Below are positions 50,766-60,632 of a DNA stretch of 64,000 bases, piece after piece; positions within the stretch are counted from its first letter, which is position 1, and each line of letters begins with the position of its first letter. The stretch comes from Aquabacterium sp. (lineage in GTDB: Bacteria > Pseudomonadota > Gammaproteobacteria > Burkholderiales > Burkholderiaceae_C). The stretch lies in the NCBI GenBank assembly GCA_023266355.1, contig JAHFQM010000001.1, positions 580,115-644,114 of the forward strand, written 5' to 3'. The notes under the pieces are model-generated. The model saw nothing but the letters and a program-made list of their open reading frames with translations, made no database searches and was not told where the DNA came from. Both the position numbers and the translations under genes were made by a program.

Positions 50766-52292
50766 ATGTGCGGCATCGTGGGGGTGATTTCCAAGACGCC
50801 CGTCAACCAGCTGATCTATGACGCGCTGCTGCTGCTGCAGCACCGGGGTCAGGACGCGGCAGGCATCGTCACGGCAGGTCCTGACGACCATGGCCGCAAG
50901 TTCTTCATGCACAAGGCCCGCGGCATGGTCAAGGACGTGTTCCGCACCCGCGACATGCGCGCGCTGCCCGGCAATGTGGGCCTGGGGCAGGTGCGTTACC
51001 CGACGGCCGGCAACGCCTTCAACGAAGAAGAGGCCCAGCCCTTCTACGTCAACGCGCCGTTTGGCCTGGTGCTGGTGCACAACGGCAACCTGACCAATGC
51101 GCACGACCTGCGCAAAGAACTGTTCGACATCGACCGCCGCCACCTCAACACCGACAGCGACACCGAGGTGCTGATCAACGTGGTGGCCCACGAGCTGGAA
51201 CTGGCCGGTCGTGAGCTGCCCCTGACGCCTGCGGCCGTCTTCAAGGCCGTGCGCGCCGTGCACAAGCGCATCAAGGGCTCGTACGCCGTGATCTGCCTGA
51301 TCGCGGGCTATGGCCTGGTCGCTTTCCGCGACCCCTTCGGCATCCGCCCCCTGTGCTACGGCGAGGCCGACCTGCCCGAGGGTCGCGAAGTCATCGTGGC
51401 CAGCGAGTCGGTGGCGCTGGAAGGCACCAGCCACCGCTTCGTGCGCGACGTGGCCCCGGGCGAGGCCCTGTTCATCGACCTCGACGGCGTGGTCCATGCC
51501 GAGCAGTGCGCCGACAACCCGGTGCTCAACCCCTGCATGTTCGAGTACGTCTACCTGGCCCGCCCTGACTCGGTCATGGACGGCGTGTCGGTCTACCAGG
51601 CTCGCCTGGAAATGGGCGAGACCCTGGCCCAGCGCGTCATCTCGACCATGCCGCCGTCCGAGATCGACGTCGTCATCCCCATCCCCGAATCCAGCCGGCC
51701 GTCGGCCATGCAGCTGGCGCAGCGTCTGGGCAAGCCCTACCGCGAAGGCTTCGTGAAGAACCGCTACGTCGGCCGCACCTTCATCATGCCCGGCCAGAGC
51801 GCCCGCAAGAAGTCCGTGCGCCAGAAGCTCAACGCCATCGGCCTGGAGTTCAAGGGCCGCAACGTGCTGCTGGTCGATGACTCCATCGTGCGTGGCACCA
51901 CGTCCAAGGAAATCGTGCAGATGGCCCGCGAGGCCGGTGCCAACAAGGTCTACCTGGCCTCGGCCGCGCCGCCGGTGCGCTTCCCCAATGTGTACGGCAT
52001 CGACATGCCCACCAAGGCCGAGCTGGTGGCCCATGGCCGCACGCTGGAAGACATCCGCAAGATCATCGGCTGTGATGCCCTGATCTACCAGGACGTGGAC
52101 GCGATGAAGCAGGTGGTGCGCAAGCTCAACCCGGCCATCCAGGGCTTCGAGGCCTCGTGCTTCGACGGCGTCTACATCACGGGCGACGTGAGCGCGGCCG
52201 ATTTCGCCGCCATCGAGTCGCAGCGCCTGACCCAGACCGACGAAGAAGCCGCTTCCAACTCGCGCCTGGCTTTGCAGAACAAGCCGGACTGA
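50766..52292 (+). CDS. purF: Amidophosphoribosyltransferase
   Basis: First step of purine synthesis. The protein is 508 residues. The Ntn nucleophile is Cys2 in [15 protein letters not shown], followed directly by the glutaminase core ([15 protein letters not shown]), so there is no propeptide. The phosphoribosyltransferase domain has [20 protein letters not shown]. The sequence [15 protein letters not shown] is typical. No purine operator is recognised upstream. Confidence 0.98.
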   Translation: MCGIVGVISKTPVNQLIYDALLLLQHRGQDAAGIVTAGPDDHGRKFFMHKARGMVKDVFRTRDMRALPGNVGLGQVRYPTAGNAFNEEEAQPFYVNAPFGLVLVHNGNLTNAHDLRKELFDIDRRHLNTDSDTEVLINVVAHELELAGRELPLTPAAVFKAVRAVHKRIKGSYAVICLIAGYGLVAFRDPFGIRPLCYGEADLPEGREVIVASESVALEGTSHRFVRDVAPGEALFIDLDGVVHAEQCADNPVLNPCMFEYVYLARPDSVMDGVSVYQARLEMGETLAQRVISTMPPSEIDVVIPIPESSRPSAMQLAQRLGKPYREGFVKNRYVGRTFIMPGQSARKKSVRQKLNAIGLEFKGRNVLLVDDSIVRGTTSKEIVQMAREAGANKVYLASAAPPVRFPNVYGIDMPTKAELVAHGRTLEDIRKIIGCDALIYQDVDAMKQVVRKLNPAIQGFEASCFDGVYITGDVSAADFAAIESQRLTQTDEEAASNSRLALQNKPD

Positions 52293-52329
52293 ACCCAGGC
52301 CTGTTTCCCGACCCGACAGGAGGGCCGCC

Positions 52330-53613
52330 ATGGCCGACACCGACAAGAAAAAACTGCCGCGCAAGGACCTGCCGCCCGATGCCCGCATCGAGACGCTGGC
52401 CGTGCGCGAAGGCCTGCCCGCCACGCAGTGGGGTGAGAACTCCGAAGCGCTGTTCCTGACCAGCAGCTTCAACCACCCCGACGCGGCCACAGCCGCCGCC
52501 CGCTTCGCCAACGAGGAAGAAGCCTTCGTTTACTCGCGCTTCACCAACCCGACGACGATGATGTTCGAGCGTCGGCTGGCGGCGCTCGAAGGCACCGAGG
52601 CGGCGATTGCCACGGCCAGCGGCATGAGCGCCATCCTGCTGCTGGTGATGGGCCTGCTGAAGTCGGGCGACCACGTCGTGTGCTCGCACAGCGTGTTCGG
52701 CTCGACCATCTCGCTGCTGGCCAACCAGTTCGGCAAGTTCGGCGTGCAGACCACCTTTGTGTCGCAGACCGATGTGCAGCAGTGGCGCGAGGCCATGCAG
52801 CCCAACACCAAGCTGCTGTTCGCGGAAACGCCCAGCAACCCCTTGACCGAGGTCTGCGACATCGCCGCGCTGGCCGAGATCGCCCACGCCGGCGGTGCCT
52901 TGTTGGCCGTGGACAACTGCTTCTGCACACCGGCCTTGCAAAAGCCCGTGGAGATGGGCGCCGACCTCATCGTGCATTCGGGCACCAAGTACCTCGACGG
53001 GCAGGGCCGTGTGCTGGCCGGTGCCGTCTGCGGCCCGGACGCGATCGTCAACGGCCCGCTGATGGCCACGCTGCGCGGTGCGGGCATGGCCTTGTCGCCC
53101 TTCAACGCCTGGGTCGTGCTCAAGGGCCTGGAGACGCTGTCCATCCGCATGGCCGCGCAAAGCGCCAACGCGCTCAAGCTGGCCCAATGGCTGGAGTTGC
53201 AGCCGCAGGTGGACCAGGTCTTCTACCCCGGCCTGCCCAGCCACCCGCAGCACGCCTTGGCCATGAAGCAGCAAAACGGCTGCGGTGGCGCGGTGGTGTC
53301 CTTCACCACGAAGCCGGCGCATGGCCCTGTCACCGTGCCGGGCCCGGCCACGCTGAGCGAGGACGCGATGCGCCTGCGCCAGGCCGCCTTCCATGTGATC
53401 GACCACACCCGCTTGTGCTCCATTACGTCCAACCTGGGCGACACCAAAACCCTCATCACGCACCCGTCGAGCACCTCGCACGGCCGCTTGACCGAAGACC
53501 AGCGCCTGGCCGCCGGCATCACGCAGGGCATGGTCCGCGTGGCCGTGGGCCTGGAGCACATCGACGACCTCACGGCCGACCTGGCCCGCGGCCTCGACAC
53601 CCTGAACGCTTGA
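52330..53613 (+). CDS. metZ: O-succinylhomoserine sulfhydrylase
   Basis: Makes homocysteine from O-succinylhomoserine and sulfide in methionine synthesis. The PLP-dependent Cys/Met-family enzyme has 427 residues; the PLP lysine is Lys220 in VHSGTKYLDGQGRVLAG. Other motifs: VYSRFTNPTTMMFERRLAAL, AIATASGMSAILLLVMGLLK, LLAVDNCFCTPALQKPVEMG and SNLGDTKTLITHPSSTSHGR. AGGAGG lies 6 nt before the ATG. The immediate downstream position to purF is the usual context for metZ in this order; cystathionine gamma-synthase is less likely given the sequence type. Confidence 0.93.
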   Translation: MADTDKKKLPRKDLPPDARIETLAVREGLPATQWGENSEALFLTSSFNHPDAATAAARFANEEEAFVYSRFTNPTTMMFERRLAALEGTEAAIATASGMSAILLLVMGLLKSGDHVVCSHSVFGSTISLLANQFGKFGVQTTFVSQTDVQQWREAMQPNTKLLFAETPSNPLTEVCDIAALAEIAHAGGALLAVDNCFCTPALQKPVEMGADLIVHSGTKYLDGQGRVLAGAVCGPDAIVNGPLMATLRGAGMALSPFNAWVVLKGLETLSIRMAAQSANALKLAQWLELQPQVDQVFYPGLPSHPQHALAMKQQNGCGGAVVSFTTKPAHGPVTVPGPATLSEDAMRLRQAAFHVIDHTRLCSITSNLGDTKTLITHPSSTSHGRLTEDQRLAAGITQGMVRVAVGLEHIDDLTADLARGLDTLNA

Positions 53614-53631
53614 AGATCGCCTGAAGACACC

Positions 53632-55092
53632 ATGACGCCAGTCCGCACCCGCTTTGCCCCGTCGCCCACCGGCTTCATCCACCTGGGCAACATCCGCTCG
53701 GCCCTGTACCCCTGGGCCTTTGCGCGCGCTAACCAGGGCGTGTTCATCCTGCGCATCGAAGACACCGACGAGGAGCGTTCTTCGCAAGAAGCCGTCGATG
53801 TGATCCTTGAAAGCATGCAGTGGCTGGGCCTGGACCACGACGAAGGCCCGTTCTACCAAATGCAGCGCATGGACCGCTACAAAGAGGTCGTGCAGGAGAT
53901 GCTGGACAAGGGCCTGATCTACCCCTGCTACATGAGCTCGGCCGAACTCGACGCCCTGCGCGAGCGCCAGATGGCAGCGAAGGAAAAGCCCCGCTACGAC
54001 GGCACCTGGCGCCCCGAGGCTGGCAAGACCCTGCCGCCCGTGCCCGCTGGCGTCAAACCCGTGCTGCGCTTCAAGAACCCGCAAGGCGGCAGCGTCGTGT
54101 GGGAGGACAAGGTCAAGGGCCGCATCGAGATCAGCAACGACGAACTCGATGACCTGGTGATCGCCCGCCCGGCCGCCGAAGGCAGCGACAGCATCGTCGG
54201 CACGCCCACCTACAACTTCTGCGTTGTGGTCGACGACATGGACATGGGCATCACCCACGTCATCCGCGGCGACGACCACGTCAACAACACCCCGCGTCAG
54301 ATCAACATCCTGCGCGCCCTCGGCCAGGAGCCGCCCGTTTACGCCCACCTGCCCACCGTGATGACCGAAACGGTGGACGAGCAGGGCGAGAAGCACGTCT
54401 CCAAGATGTCCAAGCGCCATGGCGCCAAGGCCGTCACGCAGTACCGCGACGAAGGCTACCTGGCCGACGCCATCGTCAACTACCTGGCCCGCCTGGGCTG
54501 GAGCCACGGCGACGACGAGATCTTCTCGCGCGCACAGTTCATCGAATGGTTCAACCTCGACCACCTGGGCAGGAGCGCCAGCCAGTTCGACGAGGCCAAG
54601 CTGCGCTGGGTGGCCCAGCAGCACATGAAGACGGCCGATGACGCCTTGTTGGCCGGCCTGGTGCGCGCGCAGTTCACCCGGCGTGGCGTCACCTTGCCCG
54701 CCTCGCTGCAGGCAGGTGAGGGCGATGCCAAGCTGGTGGCCATGTGTGCGCTCTACAAGGACCGCTGCGCCACCACCGTGGATCTGGCCGATTGGCTGAC
54801 CATGTACGTGGCCGATGTCACCCCGCCGGCCGAGGAACTGGCCGCACAGCTCACCGAGGCCGTCAAGCCCGCCGTGGCCGCCCTGGCCGAGCGCCTGACG
54901 ACCGCCACCTGGGACAAGGCCGGCATCGCCCAGGCCCTGAAAGACACGCTGGGTGAGCATGGTTTGAAGATGCCGCAACTGGCCATCCCTGTGCGCCTGC
55001 TGGTGTGTGGCCGCGCGCAAACGCCGTCGGTGGACGCGGCCCTGGCCTTGTTCGAGCGTGATGCCGTTGTGCAACGTTTGCGCCGCGCCTGA
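53632..55092 (+). CDS. gltX: Glutamyl-tRNA synthetase
   Basis: Charges tRNA-Glu, two genes for which follow within 1 kb. The protein is 486 residues. Class I signatures: [20 protein letters not shown] with a HIGH variant HLGN, and [11 protein letters not shown] as KMSKS. The C-terminal helical anticodon-binding domain covers about 330-486. It starts 18 bp after metZ. Confidence 0.97.
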   Translation: MTPVRTRFAPSPTGFIHLGNIRSALYPWAFARANQGVFILRIEDTDEERSSQEAVDVILESMQWLGLDHDEGPFYQMQRMDRYKEVVQEMLDKGLIYPCYMSSAELDALRERQMAAKEKPRYDGTWRPEAGKTLPPVPAGVKPVLRFKNPQGGSVVWEDKVKGRIEISNDELDDLVIARPAAEGSDSIVGTPTYNFCVVVDDMDMGITHVIRGDDHVNNTPRQINILRALGQEPPVYAHLPTVMTETVDEQGEKHVSKMSKRHGAKAVTQYRDEGYLADAIVNYLARLGWSHGDDEIFSRAQFIEWFNLDHLGRSASQFDEAKLRWVAQQHMKTADDALLAGLVRAQFTRRGVTLPASLQAGEGDAKLVAMCALYKDRCATTVDLADWLTMYVADVTPPAEELAAQLTEAVKPAVAALAERLTTATWDKAGIAQALKDTLGEHGLKMPQLAIPVRLLVCGRAQTPSVDAALALFERDAVVQRLRRA

Positions 55093-55099
55093 CATCCGC

Positions 55100-55129
55100 T
55101 TGTCAGACACGCAAAAACCGGTATATACT
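55100..55129 (+). promoter_or_regulatory. Promoter of the tRNA cluster
   Basis: TTGTCA (55100-55105), 18-bp spacer, TATACT (55124-55129). The start is expected near 55136, about 90 nt before the first tRNA-Ala. The region lies 8 bp after the gltX stop codon. Confidence 0.7.
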
Positions 55130-55225
55130 CTTGGTCTCGCTTGAACGACGCTTTGTTTGAGAACAAAGCAGCCGGGCAAACCGAAAAGCAAACAGCAGGT
55201 CAGCGAAAGTTGATGTGCGCTTGAC

Positions 55226-55301
<76 letters not shown>

Positions 55302-55375
55302 GCAACTCAGGTTGCGCGGTGAACCGGTTGCGGTTGGGCCAAGTAGAGCGTCGAGCAAGTTGCATGAAGGATTGA

Positions 55376-55451
55376 GTCCCCTTCGTCTAGAGGCCTAGGA
55401 CACCACCCTTTCACGGTGATTACAGGGGTTCGAATCCCCTAGGGGACGCCA
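55376..55451 (+). tRNA. tRNA-Glu(TTC), copy 1
   Basis: 76 nt; acceptor GTCCCCT/AGGGGAC, anticodon loop CTTTCAC with anticodon TTC, T-arm AGGGGTTCGAATCCCCT, encoded GCCA. The anticodon stem CCACC/GGTGA has a C27-A43 mismatch at its top; copy 2 has the same. Confidence 0.96.
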
Positions 55452-55501
55452 AGTTTTGACGGCGCTTGTGCTGCGAAAGCAGTGAAAGTCGTCAGCCACG
55501 C

Positions 55502-55578
55502 GGAGTGGTAGTTCAGTTGGTTAGAATACCGGCCTGTCACGCCGGGGGTCGCGGGTTCGAGTCCCGTCCACTCCGCCA
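55502..55578 (+). tRNA. tRNA-Asp(GTC), copy 1
   Basis: 77 nt; acceptor GGAGTGG/CCACTCC, anticodon loop CTGTCAC with anticodon GTC, encoded GCCA end. Confidence 0.97.
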
Positions 55579-55680
55579 AGTTCTTTGGAAGAAGATGTTG
55601 CTGGTGACACAGTGGCATCGTTGAAACGGTTTCGGTGCCAGTCTGGCGCCTGCCTCGTGAGGCGCATGTGCGAACACGAT

Positions 55681-55756
<76 letters not shown>

Positions 55757-55857
55757 AAACACCTTGCGGATGTCCGCAGCGTGTGGCGGTTGTCAGGGCG
55801 CAGGCAGGCACTGTGACGTTTCAGGCAATTGAGACATGTGACATTGAAAAGCACGAA

Positions 55858-55933
55858 GTCCCCTTCGTCTAGAGGCCTAGGACACCACCCTTTCACGGTG
55901 ATTACAGGGGTTCGAATCCCCTAGGGGACGCCA
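55858..55933 (+). tRNA. tRNA-Glu(TTC), copy 2
   Basis: Identical to the copy at 55376, including the C27-A43 mismatch. Anticodon TTC. Confidence 0.96.
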
Positions 55934-55983
55934 AGTTTTGACGGCGCTTGTGCTGCGAAAGCAGTGAAAGTCGTCAGCCACGC

Positions 55984-56060
55984 GGAGTGGTAGTTCAGTT
56001 GGTTAGAATACCGGCCTGTCACGCCGGGGGTCGCGGGTTCGAGTCCCGTCCACTCCGCCA
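55984..56060 (+). tRNA. tRNA-Asp(GTC), copy 2
   Basis: Identical to the copy at 55502. Anticodon GTC. It is followed after 4 nt by the shared terminator. Confidence 0.97.
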
Positions 56061-56064
56061 AAAA

Positions 56065-56099
56065 TGCAAAGCCCCGATGGTTCGCCATCGGGGCTTTTT
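56065..56099. terminator. Bidirectional terminator between the tRNA cluster and the MaoC gene
   Basis: A perfect 13-bp stem AAAGCCCCGATGG/CCATCGGGGCTTT with a TTCG tetraloop. T follows on the plus strand; the A-rich left side gives T on the minus strand. It serves the tRNA operon and the convergent MaoC-domain gene. Confidence 0.95.
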
Positions 56100-56107
56100 G
56101 CATGCCG

Positions 56108-56617
56108 TCACAGCCCTGCAGCGTGGCCTTCCGTGGCCGCGTTGCGCCGGCCGAACATCGCCCAGCTCTCGATCACCATCACGACCTCGTCGCGCTGGTT
56201 GATGGCTTCCCAGCGCGATTGCACCAGGCCGACGTGCGCCTTGCTCTTCATCGGGCGTGTGCCCAGGACGGTCATGCGCGCACGGATCTCGTCGCCCACC
56301 ATCACCGGTTTGAGCCACCTCAGGCTGTCCAGCCCTGGCGAGCCCAGGCTGCTGGAGTCCAGCAGGAAGCCGTCGCACATCAGCCGCATCACCATGCCGG
56401 CCGTGTGCCAGCCGCTGGCCGCCAGCCCGCCGAACAGCGAGGCCTTGCCCGCCTCCTCGCTCAGGTGAAAGGGTTGCGGGTCGAAATCGGTGGCGAAGCG
56501 GATGACCTCGTCGCGCTCGACGCGCTTGGGGCCGAAGGTCAGGCTCAGGCCCTCGTGGAAATCTTCCCAATGCCAGCGGACATCGGGTTTGGCGGCTTTT
56601 GAGGGTTCGGATGGCAT
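56108..56617 (-). CDS. MaoC-like hotdog-fold dehydratase-family protein
   Basis: Protein of 169 residues, a single hotdog domain. The hydratase-type region is FATDFDPQPFHLSEEAGKAS, with Asp and His at the positions of the catalytic pair, followed by LFGGLAASGWHTAGMVMRLM, common in MaoC proteins acting on enoyl-CoA. VGDEIRARMTVLGTR and VMVIESWAMFGRRN complete the sheet. It follows the permease gene by 13 bp on the minus strand and ends at the bidirectional terminator. The substrate is unknown. Confidence 0.88.
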   Translation of the reverse strand: MPSEPSKAAKPDVRWHWEDFHEGLSLTFGPKRVERDEVIRFATDFDPQPFHLSEEAGKASLFGGLAASGWHTAGMVMRLMCDGFLLDSSSLGSPGLDSLRWLKPVMVGDEIRARMTVLGTRPMKSKAHVGLVQSRWEAINQRDEVVMVIESWAMFGRRNAATEGHAAGL

Positions 56618-56630
56618 GGGAACTCCGCGG

Positions 56631-57590
56631 TCAGGTGTGGGTGGTGGCGGACAAAGCGGGTGTGGGCGGCAAGGCAGGCCGGCGGTTCGACAGCCAGGTG
56701 CCCCAGGCGATGATGCCCGTGCTGAACAGCATGGTGGGCGTGATGGCCTCGCCCAGCCACAAGGCGCCCCACAGCATGCCGAACACGGGGATCAGGAAGG
56801 TGACGGTCAGCGCGCGGCTGGGCCCGATGCGCTGGATCAGCCGGAAGAACATCACATAGGCCAGGGCGGTGCACAGAACGCCGAGCCCAGCCAGCGAGAC
56901 CCAGGCGGCCAGGGGCACATCGGCCCACAGCGCAGGGGCTGCGCCTTGACCGAGGCCGGCATGCGCCATCGGCATCGGCCCTGCCCACAAGGCGGGTGCC
57001 AGCAAACAGACGCCGCCCCATCCCATGGTGCCGGCGCTGATGGCCATGGGGCTCATGCCAGGCAGGAAGCGTTGGTTGAAGTGCACCGACATGGCGTACA
57101 TCAGCGTGCCGGCCATCAGCAGGGCGCAGGCCAGCAAGGTTTCGTGCCACTGGCCCTTGGGCATGACCGAGGACGCATCGGCGCTCAGCAGGGTCACACC
57201 AGCCATGCCGACCAGCAGGCCCAGCATGCGGGCGCGCCCCAGCTTTTCGCCGGCCCAGGCCCAGCCGACCAAGGCGCCCCACATGGGCGTGGCGGCGTTC
57301 AGGATGGACATCAATCCAGCGGGCAGCGTTTGCGCGGCGCGGCTCAGGGCCAGGAAGGGCAGCACGCAGGACAGCAGCGAGGATGCCGCCAACGGCCACA
57401 TGGCCAGGCGCATGGCGCGCCCTTGTCCTGCCTGCCAGGCCAGCGGCAGCAGCAAGGCCGTGGCGAGGCCGACGCGACCGGCGGCCACCGCCAAGGGGCC
57501 CAGGGCAGGAGACGCCACCCTCAAGAAGAGGAAGGACGCCCCCCAGATGGCGGCCAGCGCGATCATGGCCAGCAAGTCTTTGGGATTCAT
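56631..57590 (-). CDS. DMT-superfamily transporter (EamA type)
   Basis: Inner-membrane exporter-type protein of 319 residues with ten predicted helices in two EamA repeats. The first starts MIALAAIWGASFLFLRVASP; the second includes LLACALLMAGTLMYAMSV. Conserved segments are LMSILNAATPMWGALVGWAW and VFGMLWGALWLGEAITP. The ATG at 57590 (MNPKDLL) is preferred; earlier in-frame codons are not hydrophobic. Substrates of such proteins are often amino acids or metabolites; not decidable here. Confidence 0.9.
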   Translation of the reverse strand: MNPKDLLAMIALAAIWGASFLFLRVASPALGPLAVAAGRVGLATALLLPLAWQAGQGRAMRLAMWPLAASSLLSCVLPFLALSRAAQTLPAGLMSILNAATPMWGALVGWAWAGEKLGRARMLGLLVGMAGVTLLSADASSVMPKGQWHETLLACALLMAGTLMYAMSVHFNQRFLPGMSPMAISAGTMGWGGVCLLAPALWAGPMPMAHAGLGQGAAPALWADVPLAAWVSLAGLGVLCTALAYVMFFRLIQRIGPSRALTVTFLIPVFGMLWGALWLGEAITPTMLFSTGIIAWGTWLSNRRPALPPTPALSATTHT

Positions 57591-57766
57591 GTGAAAACCA
57601 TCATAGCTGGCGGCCCCCACACCCGCAGCCCGAGGGGCTTGCGCGGCACGAACTGTCATCTGGGCATCTCTACAATCGCAGGCTGTCATCCCATGGTCGC
57701 TGCGGGCCTTGCCCGCAGAGCGATCTGGTGTTGGCACACAAGACATCCATTCAGCAAAGGACCACC

Positions 57767-59155
57767 ATGCAAGTCGCCGCTTCCATCTTCAAGGCCTATG
57801 ACATCCGGGGCATCGTCGGGCAGACCTTGAACGAAGCCGTCGCCGAGCACCTGGGCCGGGCCTTTGGCACCGAGGCGCTCAAGCTGGGCGAGAAGGCCGT
57901 GGCCATCGGTCGCGACGGCCGCATCTCCGGGCCTTCGCTGAGCGGCGCCCTGATCCGTGGCCTGCGCGCCACCGGCATCGACGTGATCGATCTGGGCGCT
58001 GTCACCACACCCATGCTGTATTACGTGGCCGCCACCCGCGGTGATGTCGGTTGCCACAGCGGCATCCAGGTCACGGGCAGCCACAACCCCAAGGACTACA
58101 ACGGCTTCAAGATGGTGCTGGCCGGCCGCGCCATCTACGGCGACGACATCCAGGGCCTGCGCCAGCGCATCGAAGCCGAGGACTACACCCAAGGCAACGG
58201 CGGCCTGACCGAGCTGAACGTGCTGGTCGAGTACACCCAGCGCATCATCGGTGACTGCAAGCTGGCCCGCCCGCTGAAGATCGTGGTGGACTCGGGCAAC
58301 GGCATCCCTGGTGCTTCGGCTCCTGGCATCCTGCGCGCGCTGGGCTGCGAGGTCACGGAGTTGTTTTCCGAGGTCGACGGCGACTTCCCCAACCACCACC
58401 CGGACCCCTCCAAGCCCGAGAACCTGGCCGACCTGATCGCGGCTGTGAAGGCGCAGGGCGCCGACCTGGGCCTGGCCTTCGACGGCGACGGCGACCGCCT
58501 GGGCGTGGTCACCAAGGAAGGCCACAACATCTTCCCGGACCGCCAGATCATGCTGTTCGCCAAGGACGTGCTCTCGCGCGTGCCGGGTGCGTCCATCATC
58601 TTCGACGTCAAGTGCAGCCAGCGCCTGGCCGTGGCCATCCGCGAAGCCGGCGGCGTGCCGGTGATGTACAAGACCGGCCATTCGCTGGTGAAGGCCAAGC
58701 TCAAGGAAATGCAATCGCCTTTCGCGGGCGAGATGAGCGGCCACATCTTCTTCGGTGAGCGCTGGTACGGCTTCGACGACGCGACCTACACGGCGGCCCG
58801 CCTGCTGGAGATCCTGTCCAAGGTGGCCGACCCCAGCGATGTGCTCAATGCGCTGCCCACCAGCCACAGCACGCCCGAGCTGAACGTGCCTTGTGCCGAG
58901 GGCGAGCACCACGCCGTCGTCGAAAAACTGCGCCAGACGGCCACCTTCGAAGGCGCCGAGATGACGACCATCGACGGCCTGCGCGCGGACTACCCCGATG
59001 GCTTCGGCCTGGTGCGCGCCTCCAACACCACGCCGGTGCTGGTGCTGCGCTTCGAGGGCCAGACGCCCGAAGCGCTGGAGCGCATCCGCGCGCACTTCAT
59101 GGCCGCGATCCTGGCGGTCAAGCCAGACGCGCATGTGGGCGCCTCGGCGCACTGA
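57767..59155 (+). CDS. algC: Phosphomannomutase/phosphoglucomutase (AlgC/ManB type)
   Basis: Interconverts mannose or glucose 6- and 1-phosphates for sugar-nucleotide, LPS and exopolysaccharide synthesis. The protein is 462 residues, the length of Pseudomonas AlgC, and very similar in its motifs: AYDIRGIVGQTLNEAVAEHLG, the phosphoserine loop TGSHNPKDYNGFK with Ser105, the metal loop FDGDGDRLGVV, sugar binding GEMSGHIFFGERWYGFDD, and phosphate binding RASNTTPVLVLRFE. It precedes waaA and the exopolysaccharide/exosortase genes, which suits a cell-envelope role. manB is an equivalent name. Confidence 0.93.
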   Translation: MQVAASIFKAYDIRGIVGQTLNEAVAEHLGRAFGTEALKLGEKAVAIGRDGRISGPSLSGALIRGLRATGIDVIDLGAVTTPMLYYVAATRGDVGCHSGIQVTGSHNPKDYNGFKMVLAGRAIYGDDIQGLRQRIEAEDYTQGNGGLTELNVLVEYTQRIIGDCKLARPLKIVVDSGNGIPGASAPGILRALGCEVTELFSEVDGDFPNHHPDPSKPENLADLIAAVKAQGADLGLAFDGDGDRLGVVTKEGHNIFPDRQIMLFAKDVLSRVPGASIIFDVKCSQRLAVAIREAGGVPVMYKTGHSLVKAKLKEMQSPFAGEMSGHIFFGERWYGFDDATYTAARLLEILSKVADPSDVLNALPTSHSTPELNVPCAEGEHHAVVEKLRQTATFEGAEMTTIDGLRADYPDGFGLVRASNTTPVLVLRFEGQTPEALERIRAHFMAAILAVKPDAHVGASAH

Positions 59156-59228
59156 GCGTTCGCGGTTCGCGCGGCTGGCAGGTCCGGCCTCGGCTACGAT
59201 CGCGGGCTTGAAACCGCATCACCTCCCT

Positions 59229-60566
59229 TTGGCCGACTCTGCTGTCGCTTTTGATGTCAAGGCCTGGCTCGCCCGCCAGGCTTACACCCTCGTCTTGCGA
59301 CTGGGCACGCCCATCTACCTGTGGCGGGTCTGGTCGCGCGGCCGCGAAGAGCCGGACTACCGTGCACGCTGGCCTGAGCGCCTGGGCTTTTACCCAGGCA
59401 GCGCGGGCCCGGCGAGCGACCGAGGTCAACGCGGCGCTTGGGTCTGGGTGCATGCGGTGTCGCTGGGCGAGGCCCGTGCGGCCGCGCCGCTGATCGCCGC
59501 CTTGCGCGCGCAGCAGCCGGATTTGCGCCTGCTGCTGACCCACACCACCGCCACGGGCCGCGAGGCTGGCCGTGCCTTGCTGTTGCCGGGCGATGTGCAA
59601 ACCTGGTTGCCTTACGACACCCCGGGCGCTGTGTGCCGCTTCCTGCGCCATTTCCAACCCAGCGTGGGCGTGCTGATGGAAACCGAGGTCTGGCCCAACC
59701 TGCAGCATGAGGCGCGCCGTGCCGGGGTGCCGATGGTGCTGGCCAACGCCCGACTGAGCCCCAAAAGCCTGCGGCAAGGGCAGCGTTTCGCCGCCTTGTT
59801 GCGTCCGGCGGCCCAGGCCTTGAGCGTGACCTTGGCCCAGACGGAGAGCGATGCCGAGCGCCTGCGGGCCATGGGAGCCGACCCCGTGCATGTCTGCGGC
59901 AACCTCAAGTTCGACATGACGCCATCCCCCGACCTGCTGGCGCAGGGGCGGCGTTGGCGGGGCGCCGATGCCCGTCCCTTGTGCCTGGCCGCCAGCACGC
60001 GAGAGGGGGAGGAGTCCGGCCTGCTCGACGCGTGGATGGCTGCGGGGCCGGCTATGGCGAGCCCCAGGCCCCGGTTGCTGATCGTGCCGCGTCACCCGCA
60101 GCGCTTTGACGAGGTGGCGGCGCTGGTGGCACAGCGCGGGCTGAGCCTGTCGCGGCGCAGCGCCTGGCCCGACGGCCAGCCCGATGCGGCCGCCCTGCTC
60201 GCCGAGGTGTGGCTGGGCGACAGCATGGGCGAGATGCCGGCGTACTACGCCGCGGCCGCCGTGGCCTGGCTGGGGGGCAGCTTTGCACCGCTGGGTGGAC
60301 AGAACCTGATCGAAGCCGCAGCCTGCGCTTGCCCGTTGATCATGGGGCCTTCGACGTACAATTTCGCCGAAGCAGCCGAACTGAGCTTGGCTGCAGGTGC
60401 TTCGCGTCGGGTGGCTGACTGGCCCCAGGCCGTGCACATGGCACAAATTTGGCTCGTGGAAGGGGTTTCAGCTGCGCAGGCGGCGGCCAGGGCATTTGCC
60501 TCCCAGCACCAAGGCGCGTCGAAGCGCATGGCGGCTGACATCCTTCGACGCACGTTGCCCCCATGA
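59229..60566 (+). CDS. waaA: 3-deoxy-D-manno-octulosonic acid transferase
   Basis: Adds Kdo to lipid A in LPS core synthesis; GT30 family. About 445 residues: a membrane-associated N-terminus (AYTLVLRLGTPIYLWRVWSR), GYRARW-like ERLGFYP, then VHAVSLGEARAAAPLI with the acceptor-base glutamate, METEVWPNLQHEARR, LVPRHP-like LIVPRHPQRFDEV and GGSFAPLGGQNLIEAAACAC in the donor domain. No ATG suits the start; TTG at 59229 is taken, TTG at 59208 is an alternative, and no clear Shine-Dalgarno is seen for either. It follows algC by 73 bp. Confidence 0.92.
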   Translation: MADSAVAFDVKAWLARQAYTLVLRLGTPIYLWRVWSRGREEPDYRARWPERLGFYPGSAGPASDRGQRGAWVWVHAVSLGEARAAAPLIAALRAQQPDLRLLLTHTTATGREAGRALLLPGDVQTWLPYDTPGAVCRFLRHFQPSVGVLMETEVWPNLQHEARRAGVPMVLANARLSPKSLRQGQRFAALLRPAAQALSVTLAQTESDAERLRAMGADPVHVCGNLKFDMTPSPDLLAQGRRWRGADARPLCLAASTREGEESGLLDAWMAAGPAMASPRPRLLIVPRHPQRFDEVAALVAQRGLSLSRRSAWPDGQPDAAALLAEVWLGDSMGEMPAYYAAAAVAWLGGSFAPLGGQNLIEAAACACPLIMGPSTYNFAEAAELSLAAGASRRVADWPQAVHMAQIWLVEGVSAAQAAARAFASQHQGASKRMAADILRRTLPP

Positions 60567-60632
60567 TCGGGGGGTAACAATCTGCAACAGGTTTGTGTAT
60601 CGTTCAGACATTGAAAACGCAGTGAGGCTGTC

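Larger units (their letters stand above)
55376..55578 (+). repeat. Duplicated Glu-Asp tRNA unit, copy 1
   Basis: This 203-bp unit (tRNA-Glu, 50-bp spacer, tRNA-Asp) recurs identically at 55858-56060, spacer included. Outside it the tRNA-Ala genes are also identical, but the Ala-Glu spacers differ fully in sequence and length (74 and 101 bp). Confidence 0.95.
55858..56060 (+). repeat. Duplicated Glu-Asp tRNA unit, copy 2
   Basis: Identical to 55376-55578 with an offset of 482 bp, spacer included. Confidence 0.95.
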
